A stretch of DNA of 64,000 nucleotides from assembly GCF_011927665.1 (NCBI RefSeq), contig NZ_JAATJA010000001.1:1345019-1409018 (forward strand), written 5' to 3'. Position numbers and translations under genes: made by a program. Under the pieces are notes generated by a model. That model was not told where the DNA came from and did not search any database. It saw nothing but the letters and a program-made list of their open reading frames with translations. The stretch comes from Desulfobaculum xiamenense. GTDB lineage: Bacteria > Desulfobacterota > Desulfovibrionia > Desulfovibrionales > Desulfovibrionaceae. Shown in pieces: positions 51,539 through 61,354 of this stretch (the stretch's first letter is position 1; every line of letters begins with the position of its first letter).

Positions 51539-51934
51539 ATGCTCTTCAAGCTTTTCGCGGCCTTCGCCGTCATACCGCTCGTGGAAATCTACCTGCTCAT
51601 GAAGGTCGGCTCGTGGCTCGGCGCGGAGACGACCATCGCCATCGTGCTGCTCACGGGCTTCGTCGGGGCATGGCTCGCCAGGCAGCAGGGTACGTCTGTG
51701 CTCATGCGCATCCGGGAAGACATGTCGCGCGGCATTCCGCCCACCGGCCAGCTCGTGGACGCCATGCTCATCCTCGTGGCGGGCGTCATGCTGCTCACGC
51801 CCGGCTTCGCCACGGACATCGCGGGCATGCTTCTGCTGGTGCCCCCGGTGCGCGCGCAGCTCAAGGAAGCCCTGCGCCGCAAGCTGGAACTCTGGGCCAG
51901 AAGCGGCAGCGTGACCATCATCCATCGCTACTGA
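51539..51934 (+). CDS. fxsA: FxsA family membrane protein
   Basis: A 131-residue inner membrane protein. The N-terminus (FAVIPLVEIYLLMKVGSWLG) and the TIAIVLLTGFVGAWLARQQG and LTPGFATDIAGMLLLVPPVR segments are diagnostic of FxsA, known in E. coli for its effect on phage T7 exclusion by F; its normal role is unclear. GGGAG lies upstream of the ATG. The rhomboid gene follows 10 bases later. Confidence 0.92.
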   Translation: MLFKLFAAFAVIPLVEIYLLMKVGSWLGAETTIAIVLLTGFVGAWLARQQGTSVLMRIREDMSRGIPPTGQLVDAMLILVAGVMLLTPGFATDIAGMLLLVPPVRAQLKEALRRKLELWARSGSVTIIHRY

Positions 51935-51944
51935 TCCCACCGCC

Positions 51945-52910
51945 ATGCCCACCACGGACCACCCCGACGCAGGCACCCCCACGAAAGACCGCGCAGCGTG
52001 GGTCGATCTGCTGGACGTGCTGCCCGACGGCATGGCGCGGCGCCCCCTCGATGGCGACACCGCGCGGGACTGGTCCCTCGCCCTCGGCGCGGCGGAGATT
52101 CCGCATCGGCTCATGCCGCTGGCACGCGGCTGGCGCATCGTCATCCGTGGCGACTGGGCCGAACGCGCCCGCGAGGAAATTTCCGCCTTCGCCAACGAAA
52201 ATCCGCACCCACGCACCAGACGGGCAGCGCCCCGCCCCTTCCGCTCCGCAGCGGCATGGACCGCGGCGACGGTCATGACCCTCGGCGCGCTGTTCCACAC
52301 GCTCATCACCCGCCCATGGCCGAAGTACGGACTGTATCCTGATCTGTGGCTCGACAATGGGCGCGCCGATTCCGCCGCCATACTCGCCGGGCAGTGGTGG
52401 CGGACACTCACGGCCCTGACCCTGCACGCCGACGCCGGGCACATGCTCGCCAACGCGGCGCTCGGCGGGGTGATCATGACCATCTTCTGCGCCGAGGCAG
52501 GCTCTGGCGCGGGCTGGCTCGTCTTCGTGCTCGGCGGCGCGTTCGGCAACCTCGCCAACGCCGCATTCCACGGACCGGGGCACTTGAGCATCGGCGCATC
52601 CACGGCCGTATTCGCCGCCGTGGGAGCACTCGGCACGCTACGCGCCGTGCGCGACAGAAGCATCGACCTGCGGCGCACCGTGGCCCCGGTGGTGGCGTGT
52701 CTGGGAATTCTGGCCATGCTCGGCACCGGCGGAGAACGCACGGACCTCGGCGCACACGCCTTCGGATTCCTCGCGGGGCTACCGCTCGGCGCGCTTACCG
52801 CATACGCCCTTCCCCGCCCCGCCGCGACACCCACCGGAGCGGACCGCCTCCTCGGCCTCACGGCGTTCACCGCCATGGCCAGCGCGTGGGCCTTGGCCTT
52901 CGCGCCCTAG
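51945..52910 (+). CDS. Rhomboid family intramembrane serine protease
   Basis: A 321-residue protein with a cytoplasmic N-terminal domain of about 100 residues and six to seven membrane helices. The catalytic pair is visible: Ser219 in IGASTAVF and His271 in DLGAHAFGF. The TLHADAGHMLANA segment carries the conserved His and Asn of the oxyanion region. Its substrates are unknown; rhomboids can release surface proteins, but no link to the RTX protein is shown. It is coupled to fxsA. Confidence 0.9.
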   Translation: MPTTDHPDAGTPTKDRAAWVDLLDVLPDGMARRPLDGDTARDWSLALGAAEIPHRLMPLARGWRIVIRGDWAERAREEISAFANENPHPRTRRAAPRPFRSAAAWTAATVMTLGALFHTLITRPWPKYGLYPDLWLDNGRADSAAILAGQWWRTLTALTLHADAGHMLANAALGGVIMTIFCAEAGSGAGWLVFVLGGAFGNLANAAFHGPGHLSIGASTAVFAAVGALGTLRAVRDRSIDLRRTVAPVVACLGILAMLGTGGERTDLGAHAFGFLAGLPLGALTAYALPRPAATPTGADRLLGLTAFTAMASAWALAFAP

Positions 52911-52930
52911 CCTCTTCCCATCCCACTTTT

Positions 52931-52972
52931 GAAAACGAAAACGCCCCGCCCCGGACGAACCGGAGCGGGGCG
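52931..52972 (-). terminator. Terminator of the CoA-disulfide-reductase-like gene
   Basis: On the minus strand CGCCCCGCTCCGG pairs with CCGGGGCGGGGCG and is followed by TTTTCGTTTTC. Confidence 0.85.
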
Positions 52973-53000
52973 CTGAAATCACGGCCTTCGAATCGCGCCG

Positions 53001-54719
53001 CTAGGCTTCGTCGGGCACGATGGTCGGATCGAGCATGCGGGCGAAAAGATAGCCGCCATGCACGTTCACGAGGTCGGTGAATCCCTTGGCGCGCAGCAGA
53101 ACCTGACTCTCGTAGGAACGCAGGCCCGTGTTGCAGATGACGTGCAGCGTGACATCGCGCGGCAGTTCGTCATAGCGACGCGGCAGCTCGTCCTGCGGGA
53201 TGTTGATCCAGCGCTTGCCGTACTTGCGGGTCATGGGTTCGCCCTGCTTGGCCGAGCGCACGTCGAGGATGATCTTCGACTCATCGGGCAGGATATCGCG
53301 CAGGAACACGCTCGGCTCCACGGGATGGCTGAAACCGTCGAGGACGTTCTTCAGGGCGTTGCCAGCGGCGTTGACGATGTCCATGGCCGAGGCGAACGGC
53401 GGAGCGTAGCCCACTTCGAGGTTCGACACGTCGTCGAGGTCCGGATGATGTCCCAGAAGCGCGGCCACGGCATCCACGCGTGCCTTCACCGCGTCCCCAG
53501 CCTCGCCTACGGCCTCCACGCCGAGCACGCGGCGGGTCTTGCGGTCGGCGACGAGCTTCAGGAACATCCACTTGTGGCCGGGATAGAAATGCGCACGGTC
53601 GGCCTGCACGGCAAGGCCCTCCACCGCGTCGAAGCCAGCGGCCTTCGCCTGCGCGAGGGTCAGACCGGCGGTGGCCACAGCCATGTCGAAGGCCTTGAGG
53701 CAGAAGGTGCCCACCGCGCCATCGAAGCGCTCGTTGCCGCCAGCGATGTTGGTGCCGATGACGCGTCCCTGCCTGTTGGCCAGCGAACCGAGGGGCAGAT
53801 ACATGCTGCCGCCGGTGATAAGGTTACGCACCTCCACGCAGTCGCCACCCGCATAGATGTTGGGGTCCGAGGTGCGCATGCGGGCGTCCACCAGCAATCC
53901 GCCGAAGGGACCGACGGCCAGCCCTGCCTCGCGGGCGATGGCGGTGTTGGGCCGCGCTCCCGCGCCGAAGATGACCAGATCGCAGGGGATGGTGCCCTTG
54001 TCCGTCTCCACGGCGGTGACGCCGTCCTCGTCGCCCACGATGCGCTGCACGCGGGTGGAGGCCATGACACTCACGCCATTGTCTTCGAGGTGGCGGGTCA
54101 GAAGCCCGGCGAGATCCGGTCCGATGGCCTGCGGCAGCACGTGGTCGCACATCTCGACGAGAGTGGTCTCCACGCCCCACAGCGCGGTAAGCGCCTCGGC
54201 CATTTCAAGACCGATGGCACCGCCGCCGACGACCACTGCGGAGCCGATCTTGCCCGCGGCGATCTGATCCTTGAGCATGATGGCCTTGTGCAGATTGGAA
54301 ATGCTCACCACGCCCGGCAGATCGACCCCCTCGACCGGCGGGACGAAGGGCGTGGAACCGGTGGCCAGCACCAGCGTGTCGTAGGCAATGTCGCTTTCCT
54401 CGCCGGTCTTCAGGTCACGCACGCGCACGGACTTCGCCTTGCGGTCGATGGACAGGGCCTCGGTGGCGGTGCGCACGTTCACGCGCTTGTACACGTCGAA
54501 GAATTCCGGATCGCGCACGGCGTGGAAGACCGTGGAGAACAGCTCGTCAACGTTGGCGATGTCGCCACTAACGTAATAGGGAATGCCGCATCCGCCGTAG
54601 GAGATGATGGTGTCCCTGTCGATGAGGGTTATCTCCGCTTCGGGGTCGAGACGGCGGGCGCGGCAGGCGGCCTTGGGCCCGAGCGCCACGGCACCGATGA
54701 TGACTATCCTTCTGCCCAT
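53001..54719 (-). CDS. CoA-disulfide reductase-like flavoprotein with C-terminal rhodanese domain
   Basis: A 572-residue pyridine nucleotide-disulfide oxidoreductase of the single-cysteine type: the redox Cys is at residue 44 in SYGGCGIPYY. A NAD-binding loop VVVGGGAIGLEMAEAL lies near residue 155 and the FAD motif IYAGGDCVEV near 280. The C-terminal ~100 residues form a rhodanese domain with its Cys in HVICNTGLRS. Related CoADR-rhodanese fusions reduce CoA disulfide, persulfide or polysulfide. The N-terminal loop reads IIGAVALGPKAA instead of the usual GGVAAG pattern. AAAGGAG precedes the ATG at 54719. Confidence 0.9.
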   Translation of the reverse strand: MGRRIVIIGAVALGPKAACRARRLDPEAEITLIDRDTIISYGGCGIPYYVSGDIANVDELFSTVFHAVRDPEFFDVYKRVNVRTATEALSIDRKAKSVRVRDLKTGEESDIAYDTLVLATGSTPFVPPVEGVDLPGVVSISNLHKAIMLKDQIAAGKIGSAVVVGGGAIGLEMAEALTALWGVETTLVEMCDHVLPQAIGPDLAGLLTRHLEDNGVSVMASTRVQRIVGDEDGVTAVETDKGTIPCDLVIFGAGARPNTAIAREAGLAVGPFGGLLVDARMRTSDPNIYAGGDCVEVRNLITGGSMYLPLGSLANRQGRVIGTNIAGGNERFDGAVGTFCLKAFDMAVATAGLTLAQAKAAGFDAVEGLAVQADRAHFYPGHKWMFLKLVADRKTRRVLGVEAVGEAGDAVKARVDAVAALLGHHPDLDDVSNLEVGYAPPFASAMDIVNAAGNALKNVLDGFSHPVEPSVFLRDILPDESKIILDVRSAKQGEPMTRKYGKRWINIPQDELPRRYDELPRDVTLHVICNTGLRSYESQVLLRAKGFTDLVNVHGGYLFARMLDPTIVPDEA

Positions 54720-54924
54720 TGATTTCTCCTTTGCGTGGTGACGCGCCACTGCCGCACACATCCCTTCGTCTGCGTCCGGCGGAGTGTTCGCGCGAATGAT
54801 CTTATAGATATGGAGCCGCAATCTCACTGGCGCGCCATCCGGACCGTCGCGCTGTCATGGCACGCCAATCCGCACAACCGCACGCCCCGCATGAGCAGGG
54901 GGAAACGGCCCCGCCCTGCGCGGT

Positions 54925-55143
54925 TCAGAACTCGGGATGCGTGATACGCAAGAGCGCCACGGAAAAGCAGACCGCAGACACGAAGACCTGAAAGCCTATG
55001 GCGGACCAGAACCCGAAGGCCGAGTTGCTGCGTCTGATTCTGAAGAATCGGGACTGGACCTCGCCCACGTCGATCCCGACCCGGATGAGATTCACATTCA
55101 CCAGTCCAAGCAGGATCAGAACGGCGGGGATGACGTATTCCAT
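54925..55143 (-). CDS. Small membrane protein
   Basis: A 72-residue protein with two hydrophobic helices (YVIPAVLILLGLVNVNLI and GFQVFVSAVCFSVALL) around a basic loop (SRFFRIRRSN). AGGGAGAATATT precedes the ATG at 55143; the longer in-frame reading to 55398 overlaps the acetyltransferase region and lacks a site. No family is recognised. Confidence 0.6.
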   Translation of the reverse strand: MEYVIPAVLILLGLVNVNLIRVGIDVGEVQSRFFRIRRSNSAFGFWSAIGFQVFVSAVCFSVALLRITHPEF

Positions 55144-55290
55144 AATATTCTCCCTGTAATTGTCCCAGTTCCGCAAACGGTTGCGGCGTCCGGCCTTCAT
55201 ACACCGCAGCGCCCGTGTTCTCAACCCCGCCGCACGGACCGGAATTGCAAAAAGCCGCACCCTGAAGTACGTTGCCTGCAGGGAGGAAAC

Positions 55291-55713
55291 GTGGACATCG
55301 CATTTCATTCCGACTGCGCTGGTATCAATTGGGAAGAAGCGGCATCGGTCTTTCGACGCGCCCCACTCGGGGAACGCGAACCGCAACCGCTCCGCCAAGC
55401 CTTCGAATCAAGCCAAATCGTCTGTTTCGCCTTTGCCGACGGGCAACTGGTGGGTTTGGGCCGCGCCCTGACGGACGGAATCTTTCAGGCGGCAATCTAC
55501 GACATCTGCGTTCTTCCCGAATATCAGGGCCGCGGAATCGGCCACGGCATCGTGGACAACATCCTCTCGCGCCTCGACGTGCGTACCGTGCTACTCTTCT
55601 CCGCTCCCGGCAAGGAACCCTTCTACGCAAAACTCGGCTTCCGCCGGCTACGCACCGGCATGGGCCTATTCAGCGACGTGACCACCGCACTCGATAACGG
55701 ATACATCGAATGA
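55291..55713 (+). CDS. GNAT family N-acetyltransferase
   Basis: A 140-residue acetyl-CoA-dependent acetyltransferase. The acetyl-CoA binding motif A is ICVLPEYQGRGIGHGIVD, and the C-terminal PFYAKLGFRR is typical. The start is a GTG with GGGAGG a few bases upstream. Its stop overlaps the next start (ATGA), so it is translationally coupled to the diguanylate cyclase gene, an arrangement that may be merely economical. Substrate unknown. Confidence 0.85.
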   Translation: MDIAFHSDCAGINWEEAASVFRRAPLGEREPQPLRQAFESSQIVCFAFADGQLVGLGRALTDGIFQAAIYDICVLPEYQGRGIGHGIVDNILSRLDVRTVLLFSAPGKEPFYAKLGFRRLRTGMGLFSDVTTALDNGYIE

Positions 55714-57629
55714 CCCTGCCCGAGCGCCCCGAAGACATGCCGCAGCACATCCAGCGTATGCGGCCTTACATCTGCCTCGCCCTCGCCGCCGTCTATCTCG
55801 GGGCAGCGCGCGGGGCCATCGTCTTCACCCAGACCGACGGCTTCGCCCACATCTGGCCCGCGGCTGGCATCGGCCTTGCGGCGATGCACCTGTGCGGCCT
55901 GCGCATCTGGCCCGCAATCCTCCTCGCGGACATGGCCTCGGCCGTCATGGCTGGCCAGCCCCTCGACACGGCCTTCGTCTGGTCCGGCGGCAATACCGCC
56001 GCGCTTGGCGTCTCCTCCCTGCTGTTACGCCGATTCGTCCCCGGATGTGCCTTTCAGAAAAGCGCCCGGGGCATGGTGCTGTTCATCGCCTTCGGCCCCC
56101 TCGTCGCCAGCCTTTTGAGCGCCTCCACAGGCTGGCTCGGGGCCGAATTCACCTCGCGCCCCATCCCGTCCGGCTTTCCGCACCTGATCTGGGCGTGGTT
56201 TTTGTCCGACTTCAGCGGCATCGTCGTGCTCACGCCTCTGGTGCTCGGCTGGCTAAGCGAGCGCCCAAGCGTCCCCCCGCGGCTCGTTTCCGTGGAAGGA
56301 CTAGCGCTGTGCGCCAGTCTGGCCTTCATGTCATGGCTCATCTTCGGCGTCGGCGCTGGCAGCGACGTGCTGGAATACCCGCTCAGCTTCGGCCTGTTTC
56401 CCTTCCTCGCATGGGCGACATTCCGGCTGGACACGCGTTCCCTCACGCTGGTGCATCTGCTCCTCGCCGGATACGCCCTGATGCCAACCATGGAAGGATA
56501 TGGTCCCTTCGCCATCATCGAGCACCCGCATTCCATCCACCTGCTGCAACTCTTCGTCTCCGGCATCGCCTCGACCTCGCTGATCATCCACGCCATCCTC
56601 CACGAACGCGCGCAGGCCGAAACCGCCCTGCGCGCCAGCCGCGACGAATTGCAGCAGTTGAACGACCGGCTCGAAGAGCGCGTGGCCGAACGCACGGCAG
56701 AACTCACCACGGCCCTTGCCGACCTGCGCACCGCAGGAGAAATCTACCGCAACATCTTCACCCACGCCGTGGACGGCATCTTCCAGACCGACGCCGAGGG
56801 CCGCGTGACCCACGCCAACGCGTCTCTGGCGCACATCCTCGGCTACGACGACGCAAATGACCTCCTGCGCGAGGTGAACACGCTTCCCCACGCCATCATG
56901 CTCGCCTCGGAGGACGACGCACCACGCTTCCACGCGCTCATCAGCGCCAAAGGCGCGGCGGAGACCTTTGAATTTCTAGCACGCAAGGCCGACGGCGGCC
57001 ATGCATGGCTGTCCATGAGCGTCCGTGCGGCGCTCGACAGTGCAGGGCGCGTCACGGGCATGAACGGCATCGTGCGCGACATCACGGATCAGAAGCGCTC
57101 GCAGCAAGCCCTTGCCCGCCGCGCCACACACGACGAACTGACCGGCATTGCCAATCGTTCTCTGTTCCACGAGGCATTCGCCCGCATGCTGACCCTCGCG
57201 CAACGCAACGGGACGGGGCTGGGCCTGCTCTACATCGACATGGACAACTTCAAGCACGTCAACGACACCTACGGGCACAACGCGGGAGATGCCGTGCTCG
57301 TGGAGGCTGTCGCACGCATGCGCTCCCGCCTGCGCAAGTCGGACCTCATGGCGCGCATCGGCGGCGACGAATTCGCCATCCTGCTTCCAGACACGACAAC
57401 CCGCGAGCAGGCCGAGGCCGTCGCTCACGACATCCTCGCCACCCTTGACCGCCCCTTCGACCTCGACTGCGGGCGCATCGACATCCATGCAAGCATCGGG
57501 GCAAGCCTCTACCCGCAGGACGCCGATACGGCACAGGGGCTTCTCGAACAGGCCGACGCGGCGATGTACCGCGCCAAACGCAACGCCCGAAACGCATCAG
57601 GTCCAACATCAGGCAGCAGGAAAGAATGA
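55710..57629 (+). CDS. Membrane diguanylate cyclase (MASE1-PAS-GGDEF)
   Basis: A 639-residue enzyme. The N-terminal half is a MASE1 sensor with about eight membrane helices (FAHIWPAAGIGLAAMHLC, LIWAWFLSDFSGIVVLTPL). A short coiled coil (about 305-335), a PAS domain (about 345-470) and a GGDEF domain follow. The active motif GGDEF at residues 551-555 is intact, and the product-inhibition I-site RKSD lies five residues before it, so c-di-GMP synthesis with feedback control is expected. It overlaps the genes on both sides by four bases (ATGA), forming a three-gene unit. Confidence 0.93.
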   Translation: MTLPERPEDMPQHIQRMRPYICLALAAVYLGAARGAIVFTQTDGFAHIWPAAGIGLAAMHLCGLRIWPAILLADMASAVMAGQPLDTAFVWSGGNTAALGVSSLLLRRFVPGCAFQKSARGMVLFIAFGPLVASLLSASTGWLGAEFTSRPIPSGFPHLIWAWFLSDFSGIVVLTPLVLGWLSERPSVPPRLVSVEGLALCASLAFMSWLIFGVGAGSDVLEYPLSFGLFPFLAWATFRLDTRSLTLVHLLLAGYALMPTMEGYGPFAIIEHPHSIHLLQLFVSGIASTSLIIHAILHERAQAETALRASRDELQQLNDRLEERVAERTAELTTALADLRTAGEIYRNIFTHAVDGIFQTDAEGRVTHANASLAHILGYDDANDLLREVNTLPHAIMLASEDDAPRFHALISAKGAAETFEFLARKADGGHAWLSMSVRAALDSAGRVTGMNGIVRDITDQKRSQQALARRATHDELTGIANRSLFHEAFARMLTLAQRNGTGLGLLYIDMDNFKHVNDTYGHNAGDAVLVEAVARMRSRLRKSDLMARIGGDEFAILLPDTTTREQAEAVAHDILATLDRPFDLDCGRIDIHASIGASLYPQDADTAQGLLEQADAAMYRAKRNARNASGPTSGSRKE

Positions 57630-60600
57630 CCGCATCCGTCCCGTCATCCCCGAACGATTCCCGCAGACACACTGGACCGGGCTCGTGGCTTCTGACCGTT
57701 CTCTCCGCCGCCGGAGCGCTACTTGCCCTCGCGGCGCTAGCGGTCATCCTCCGCCCGCAACACTCCACGAACGTCGTGCTCAACAACGCGGAGCGACACT
57801 TCCTGCATGAGCACCCCTACCTGCGCGTGGGCATCGACCGAGAATTCGTCCCGCTGCAATTCACCGACGCCAACGGCAAGGCCCGCGGCTTCAGTGTCGA
57901 CTATCTGAACCTGCTCGGCGTCAACATCGGCGCGAACTTCGAATTCGTGGGCGACACATGGGAGAACCTCCCCGGCAGGCTCGAACGCGGAGAAATCGAC
58001 CTCATCGCCGACATGACGCCCACCCCGGAACGCCAAAAGCGCTTCGCCTTCACGGAACCGGTCAGCAGTCACACCACGCACATCTATGTCCCCACACATA
58101 TCGTAGAAGTGGAGAATCTCGACGATCTGGCCGGGCGCAAGGTCGGCGTTCCCGCAGGCACGGCGCTGGCGGACGTCGTCTCGCGCCATGGCGGCTTTGC
58201 CGTCATCCCCTACCGGGGCGCGGCTCAGGGCCTCTCCGGTCTCACGAACGGAGACTTCGACGCCGTGGTGGACTACACCTTCGCGTTCCGGCACACCCTG
58301 TTCAAAACGGAAACGCAAGGCTTCAAGGAGGTCGGCCAGCCCGTAACGCGCGAGGACGGCTGCCTCGCCGTGACACGCAACAACTCGGTGCTCCTCTCCA
58401 TTCTCGACAAAGGCATCCTGTCCATTCGCGAGGAGCAAAAGCTCAGCATCGAGCGCAAGTGGGTGGGAGCCATCACGCACACGGATTCCATCCGCCACCT
58501 GCTGCAAACGCATGCGGCATGGCTCGCGCTGGCCGCAGCGGCCGTGGCGGGCATCGCCCTGTGGAACCTGTTCCTGCAAATCGGCATACGCCGCCGCATC
58601 GCGGACGCGAAGTCCAACGAGGCACGCTTTACGGCCATCTACGCCAACTCACACGACGCCATCCTCATCCTGCGCAACATGCTGGTGGTGGACGCGAACC
58701 CGACCACCCAGCGCCTGCTCGACATGTCGCGCAAGGAGCTTGAAGGCCAACGTATGACGTCCGTCATTCCGGGCATTCCCGAAGCCGGTCCCTACTCCCG
58801 CCAGGTCGCGCAGGACCACTACCGGCGCGCAGCGGCGGGACATCCGCAATCTTTCGAATGGCGGCTCAATCGTCCGGACGAAAAGCCTCTCGACCTCGAA
58901 ATAGACCTCCACAGCTTCCATACGGACGAAGGCAGCTTTGTGGTGGCGCAGATGCGCGACATCACTTCGCGCAAGAGGGCGGAACGCGAACTGCGCAAGC
59001 AGCGCGCGCTACTGCGCCAGTTGTTCGAGAATTCCCCACTGGCCGTGGTCATGGTGGATACGGACGTCAACGTCCTCGACGCCAACGGAGCCTTCGAGGA
59101 ACTCTTCCAGTTTTCGCGAAGCGATGTGCAGGGGCAACACCTCGACAGCCTCATCGTATCCCCGGAACTCATGGGCGAGGCATCGAGCTTCAACGCGTCC
59201 ATCCGCACCGGCGGAACCGTGCAGCACGAAACCATGCGCCGACGGCGCGACGGCGCGGACGTCCACGTCGCCATCGCCGCGTCACCCATCATGTTCGAGG
59301 GCAACTACATCGGCTCGTACTGCATCTACGCGGACATCACCGACCGCAAGATCGCCGAGCGCCAACTCACGCACATGGCCTTCTACGACAGGCTGACCGG
59401 ACTGCCCAACCGCTCGATGCTGCTGGACCGCCTTACACAGGCCATATCGCACGCCACGGCGGACCCGCACTACGCCTTCGCCCTGCTCTACCTCGACCTC
59501 GACCGCTTCAAGGTCATAAACGACAGCCTCGGGCACTCCACCGGCGACCTCGTCATCGAGGCCACGGCCGGACGCCTGCGCGACACCCTGCCCAACGTGG
59601 ACACGATTAGCCGTGTCGCGGGGGACGAATTCGCCGTGTTGCTGACCGGCTCCATCACTGCCGATGTGGCCGCGCAGGCGGCACGCGGCATCCAGCTCGC
59701 CCTGCGCAGACCGCTGACCGTGGGCGGGCATGTCATCCAGACCTCGGCGGGCGTTGGCGTCGTCATGGGACCGCAGCCCCACGCCAGCGCGGAATTCATG
59801 CTCCGCGACGCGGAAATAGCCCTCTATAGGGCCAAGGAACGCGGACTGGGCGGCCTTGAGACCTTCACCCCGCAGATGCACACGCAGGCCATGCATGTCC
59901 TCGAAATGGAAGCTGACTTGCGCCGGGCCGTGGAACAGCGCGAATTCGTCATGCACTACCAGCCCATCATCGACCTCGACACCAAGCATCTTGCCGGGTT
60001 CGAGGCGCTGATCCGCTGGGAGCATCCCACGCGAGGCCTCATCTCCCCCGGAGACTTCATCCAGACCGCCGAGGAGACGGGGCTCATCATCCCCATTGGT
60101 CAGCAGGTTCTCGAAATGTCGCTGCGTAGACTCGCCGACTGGCGCAAGCGCTTCCCCGCGCACGATGACATGTTCATGAGCATCAACCTTTCCGCGCGCC
60201 AGTTCACACTGCACGACCTCGACGAACGCATCCGCGCCACGGCGGAAGCCGCAAACGCGCCACTGGGAGCGGTCAAGCTCGAAATCACCGAAAGCGTCGT
60301 CATGGAGAACGCCCTCTCCGCCGCCCGCCAGCTCGCCCGGCTCAAACGCCTCGGCGTCAGCCTCTCCGTGGACGACTTCGGCACGGGCTACTCCTCGCTG
60401 TCGTACCTCTACGACTTCCCCGTGGACACCATCAAGGTGGACCGCTCCTTCGTCACTCGCATCGGCGCGGGAGACGAAAAGTCCAAGATCGTCCACGCCA
60501 TCATCCAGATGGCGCACGCCCTCAACATGAACGTCATCGCCGAGGGCGTGGAGCTGCCCGCGCAGGCGGAACTGCTTGGGACTCTGGGCTGCGACCTTGC

Positions 60601-60706
60601 GCAGGGCTATCTCTACGCGCGTCCGCTGACCTCCGTTCAGGCCGAGGCGCTCATCGTGAGGATGGCCTCCACCTCATCCACGCTCCGGACCTCCGCCACA
60701 GGTTGA
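57626..60706 (+). CDS. SBP3-PAS-PAS-GGDEF-EAL c-di-GMP enzyme
   Basis: A 1,026-residue membrane protein. The order is: transmembrane helix (about 20-42), a periplasmic family 3 solute-binding domain (about 65-280, with YLRVGIDREFVPLQF and IDLIADMTPTPERQKRF), and a second helix near 295-315. Two PAS domains, a GGDEF domain and an EAL domain follow. The GGDEF motif is AGDEF (665-669), a variant that is active in some proteins. The EAL site is complete (EAL 793-795, EITESVVMEN, VDDFGTGYSS, IKVDRSF), so c-di-GMP breakdown is likely. The sensor suggests control by an amino-acid-like ligand. Starts in an ATGA overlap. Confidence 0.93.
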   Translation: MTASVPSSPNDSRRHTGPGSWLLTVLSAAGALLALAALAVILRPQHSTNVVLNNAERHFLHEHPYLRVGIDREFVPLQFTDANGKARGFSVDYLNLLGVNIGANFEFVGDTWENLPGRLERGEIDLIADMTPTPERQKRFAFTEPVSSHTTHIYVPTHIVEVENLDDLAGRKVGVPAGTALADVVSRHGGFAVIPYRGAAQGLSGLTNGDFDAVVDYTFAFRHTLFKTETQGFKEVGQPVTREDGCLAVTRNNSVLLSILDKGILSIREEQKLSIERKWVGAITHTDSIRHLLQTHAAWLALAAAAVAGIALWNLFLQIGIRRRIADAKSNEARFTAIYANSHDAILILRNMLVVDANPTTQRLLDMSRKELEGQRMTSVIPGIPEAGPYSRQVAQDHYRRAAAGHPQSFEWRLNRPDEKPLDLEIDLHSFHTDEGSFVVAQMRDITSRKRAERELRKQRALLRQLFENSPLAVVMVDTDVNVLDANGAFEELFQFSRSDVQGQHLDSLIVSPELMGEASSFNASIRTGGTVQHETMRRRRDGADVHVAIAASPIMFEGNYIGSYCIYADITDRKIAERQLTHMAFYDRLTGLPNRSMLLDRLTQAISHATADPHYAFALLYLDLDRFKVINDSLGHSTGDLVIEATAGRLRDTLPNVDTISRVAGDEFAVLLTGSITADVAAQAARGIQLALRRPLTVGGHVIQTSAGVGVVMGPQPHASAEFMLRDAEIALYRAKERGLGGLETFTPQMHTQAMHVLEMEADLRRAVEQREFVMHYQPIIDLDTKHLAGFEALIRWEHPTRGLISPGDFIQTAEETGLIIPIGQQVLEMSLRRLADWRKRFPAHDDMFMSINLSARQFTLHDLDERIRATAEAANAPLGAVKLEITESVVMENALSAARQLARLKRLGVSLSVDDFGTGYSSLSYLYDFPVDTIKVDRSFVTRIGAGDEKSKIVHAIIQMAHALNMNVIAEGVELPAQAELLGTLGCDLAQGYLYARPLTSVQAEALIVRMASTSSTLRTSATG

Positions 60707-60730
60707 CCCCGAAACGCATTCGAGTATCTT
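60703..60730 (+). promoter_or_regulatory. Promoter of the TPR gene
   Basis: TTGACC, a 16-base spacer and TATCTT, overlapping the stop codon of the preceding gene and about 28 bases before the GTG start at 60758. Confidence 0.5.
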
Positions 60731-60757
60731 GTCCGCAACACGACCAAGGAGGACAAC

Positions 60758-61354
60758 GTGGCAGCATCAAGGGACAATTCAGGTCTCTCCCGCCGCGATT
60801 TCATGTTCGGCGGACTGCGCAAACTGCGCGAGCGCACCAGCACGGTACTCGACGAAAAAACCGATGACGCGCCTGAGGCCAATGGCGACATCACCCCGCA
60901 GGACGCCATGCTCGGGCGCGACGCCTTCGTCAGCGGCAACGCGGCATACGCCCGCTCCGACTACGAAACAGCCATCCCCGAATATCGCGAATGCCTGCGC
61001 ATCCTGCCCCGCCACTCCGAAGCGCGGCAACGGCTGGGCTATTGCCTCTACCGCGCGGGACAGCACCTGCAGGCGAAAATCGAATTCGAACGCGTCCTGC
61101 GCGAACGCGGCGGCCGTGACAACTTCTCCTCCCTCTACCTCGGGCTGACGCTTGCGCAAATGGGCAAGCGCGACAAGGCCGCCGAAGCCTGGCGCGGCTA
61201 CTTCAACCCCGAGGAGGTCCGCATCATGCGCGAACTCAACGTGCAGACCGCACTCATCGAATCCTCCGAGGACTACCCGCTGGAAGACGCCGTCGAGTGT
61301 GTCGAGGAAGCCATCGCCGCGCGCAAGGAAGAACTGCTCGCCGGTGAAGGCTGA
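60758..61354 (+). CDS. TPR-repeat protein
   Basis: A 198-residue protein. Residues about 55-150 form roughly three TPR units (GNAAYARSDYETAIPEYREC, RLGYCLYRAGQHLQAKIEF, YLGLTLAQMGKRDKAAEAW). The N-terminus has SRRDFMFGGLRKLRER, which looks like a twin-arginine motif but lacks the following hydrophobic stretch, so it is probably cytoplasmic. The start is a GTG with AAGGAGG five bases upstream. It lies between two c-di-GMP enzyme genes with its own promoter; a role with them is possible but not shown. Confidence 0.75.
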   Translation: MAASRDNSGLSRRDFMFGGLRKLRERTSTVLDEKTDDAPEANGDITPQDAMLGRDAFVSGNAAYARSDYETAIPEYRECLRILPRHSEARQRLGYCLYRAGQHLQAKIEFERVLRERGGRDNFSSLYLGLTLAQMGKRDKAAEAWRGYFNPEEVRIMRELNVQTALIESSEDYPLEDAVECVEEAIAARKEELLAGEG

